A stretch of 64,000 bases of DNA, from positions 1-64,000 of the forward strand of contig NZ_AUJQ01000004.1 of NCBI RefSeq assembly GCF_000424305.1, read 5' to 3'. Positions 63,922-64,000 of this stretch are shown piece after piece. Origin of the DNA: Pseudobutyrivibrio ruminis AD2017. Its GTDB lineage: Bacteria > Bacillota > Clostridia > Lachnospirales > Lachnospiraceae. The stretch's first letter is position 1. The number at the start of each line of letters is the position of its first letter. Made by a program: the position numbers and the translations under genes. The notes beneath the pieces are model-generated. The model saw only the letters and a list, made by a program, of their open reading frames with translations, was not told the origin of the DNA and did not search any database.

Positions 63922-64000
63922 TTATTCGGCTCCTCCTTCCACATTCTTCTTCTTTGGAAGTACTTCACCCTTATAGATCCATACCTTTACGCCAACCTTA
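63922..64000 (-). CDS. rpsC: 30S ribosomal protein S3, C-terminal end (partial)
   Basis: The minus strand from the window edge reads [18 protein letters not shown] then NVEGGAE and TAA (63922-63924). [11 protein letters not shown] is the conserved end of S3. The rest of the gene is beyond the right edge. The stop lies one base before the rplP start codon. Confidence 0.95.
   Translation of the reverse strand, partial: KVGVKVWIYKGEVLPKKKNVEGGAE

Overview
The window is a housekeeping stretch of a low-GC Gram-positive chromosome, most likely a member of Lachnospiraceae (Clostridia; Butyrivibrio/Pseudobutyrivibrio-like is a guess). The grounds are the 16S 5' end, type III glutamine synthetase, an acyl-ACP thioesterase, a glycerol-3-phosphate oxidoreductase triad with a DUF1667 protein, a long L17, a Crh-like HPr and strong AGGAGG ribosome-binding sites. 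Almost every gene is on the minus strand; only the class A penicillin-binding protein is on plus. No phage, transposase, CRISPR array or defence system is visible.

Layout from left to right: the 5' end of a 16S rRNA gene with three tandem consensus promoters; a threonine-aldolase-like gene; tRNA-Ser(UGA); ispD-tsaD-hypothetical-rnz; a palindromic repeat; rimI-tsaB-tsaE-ycxB (tsaB, tsaD and tsaE are the tRNA t6A genes) with an upstream promoter and short terminated transcript; tex; a membrane acyltransferase; the glycerol regulon (glpP, glpK, glpF, then two flavoproteins and DUF1667); thrH, hom and an ACT protein; prfB with its +1 frameshift; an S41 protease, ftsX, ftsE and a PucR-type regulator; an AT-rich 0.6-kb gap holding DnaA boxes; an NlpC/P60 hydrolase with a WalR-type box; trxB-ridA-cvfB-thioesterase; tRNA-Gln(CUG); yigZ divergent from the penicillin-binding protein; glnN; fba; a ftsH-uvrC-hprK-M18-murB-rapZ-whiA-crh-dagK run; a tryptophan/tyrosine-type ABC transporter; a MATE exporter; and finally rplQ-rpoA-rpsD-rpsK-rpsM-rpmJ-infA-KOW-map-adk-secY and the spc/S10 ribosomal protein genes to the right edge, where rpsC is cut.

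Several sets of genes form working units. The glp genes cover glycerol entry, phosphorylation and oxidation, with GlpP probably acting on terminators in the glp leaders. HprK together with the HPr-like protein that lacks the phosphocarrier histidine suggests Ser-phosphorylation-only carbon signalling. FtsEX, the S41 protease and the NlpC/P60 hydrolase form a cell-wall neighbourhood.

I did not find a clear new multi-gene system. The novelty lies between genes: a GC-rich, strongly foldable 118-nt element upstream of thrH that I cannot assign; a compact promoter-to-terminator transcript near 7.6 kb; a two-hairpin repeat with compensating stems at the 3' ends of three genes; a nested inverted-tandem repeat present at two loci; and several promoter-spanning palindromes.
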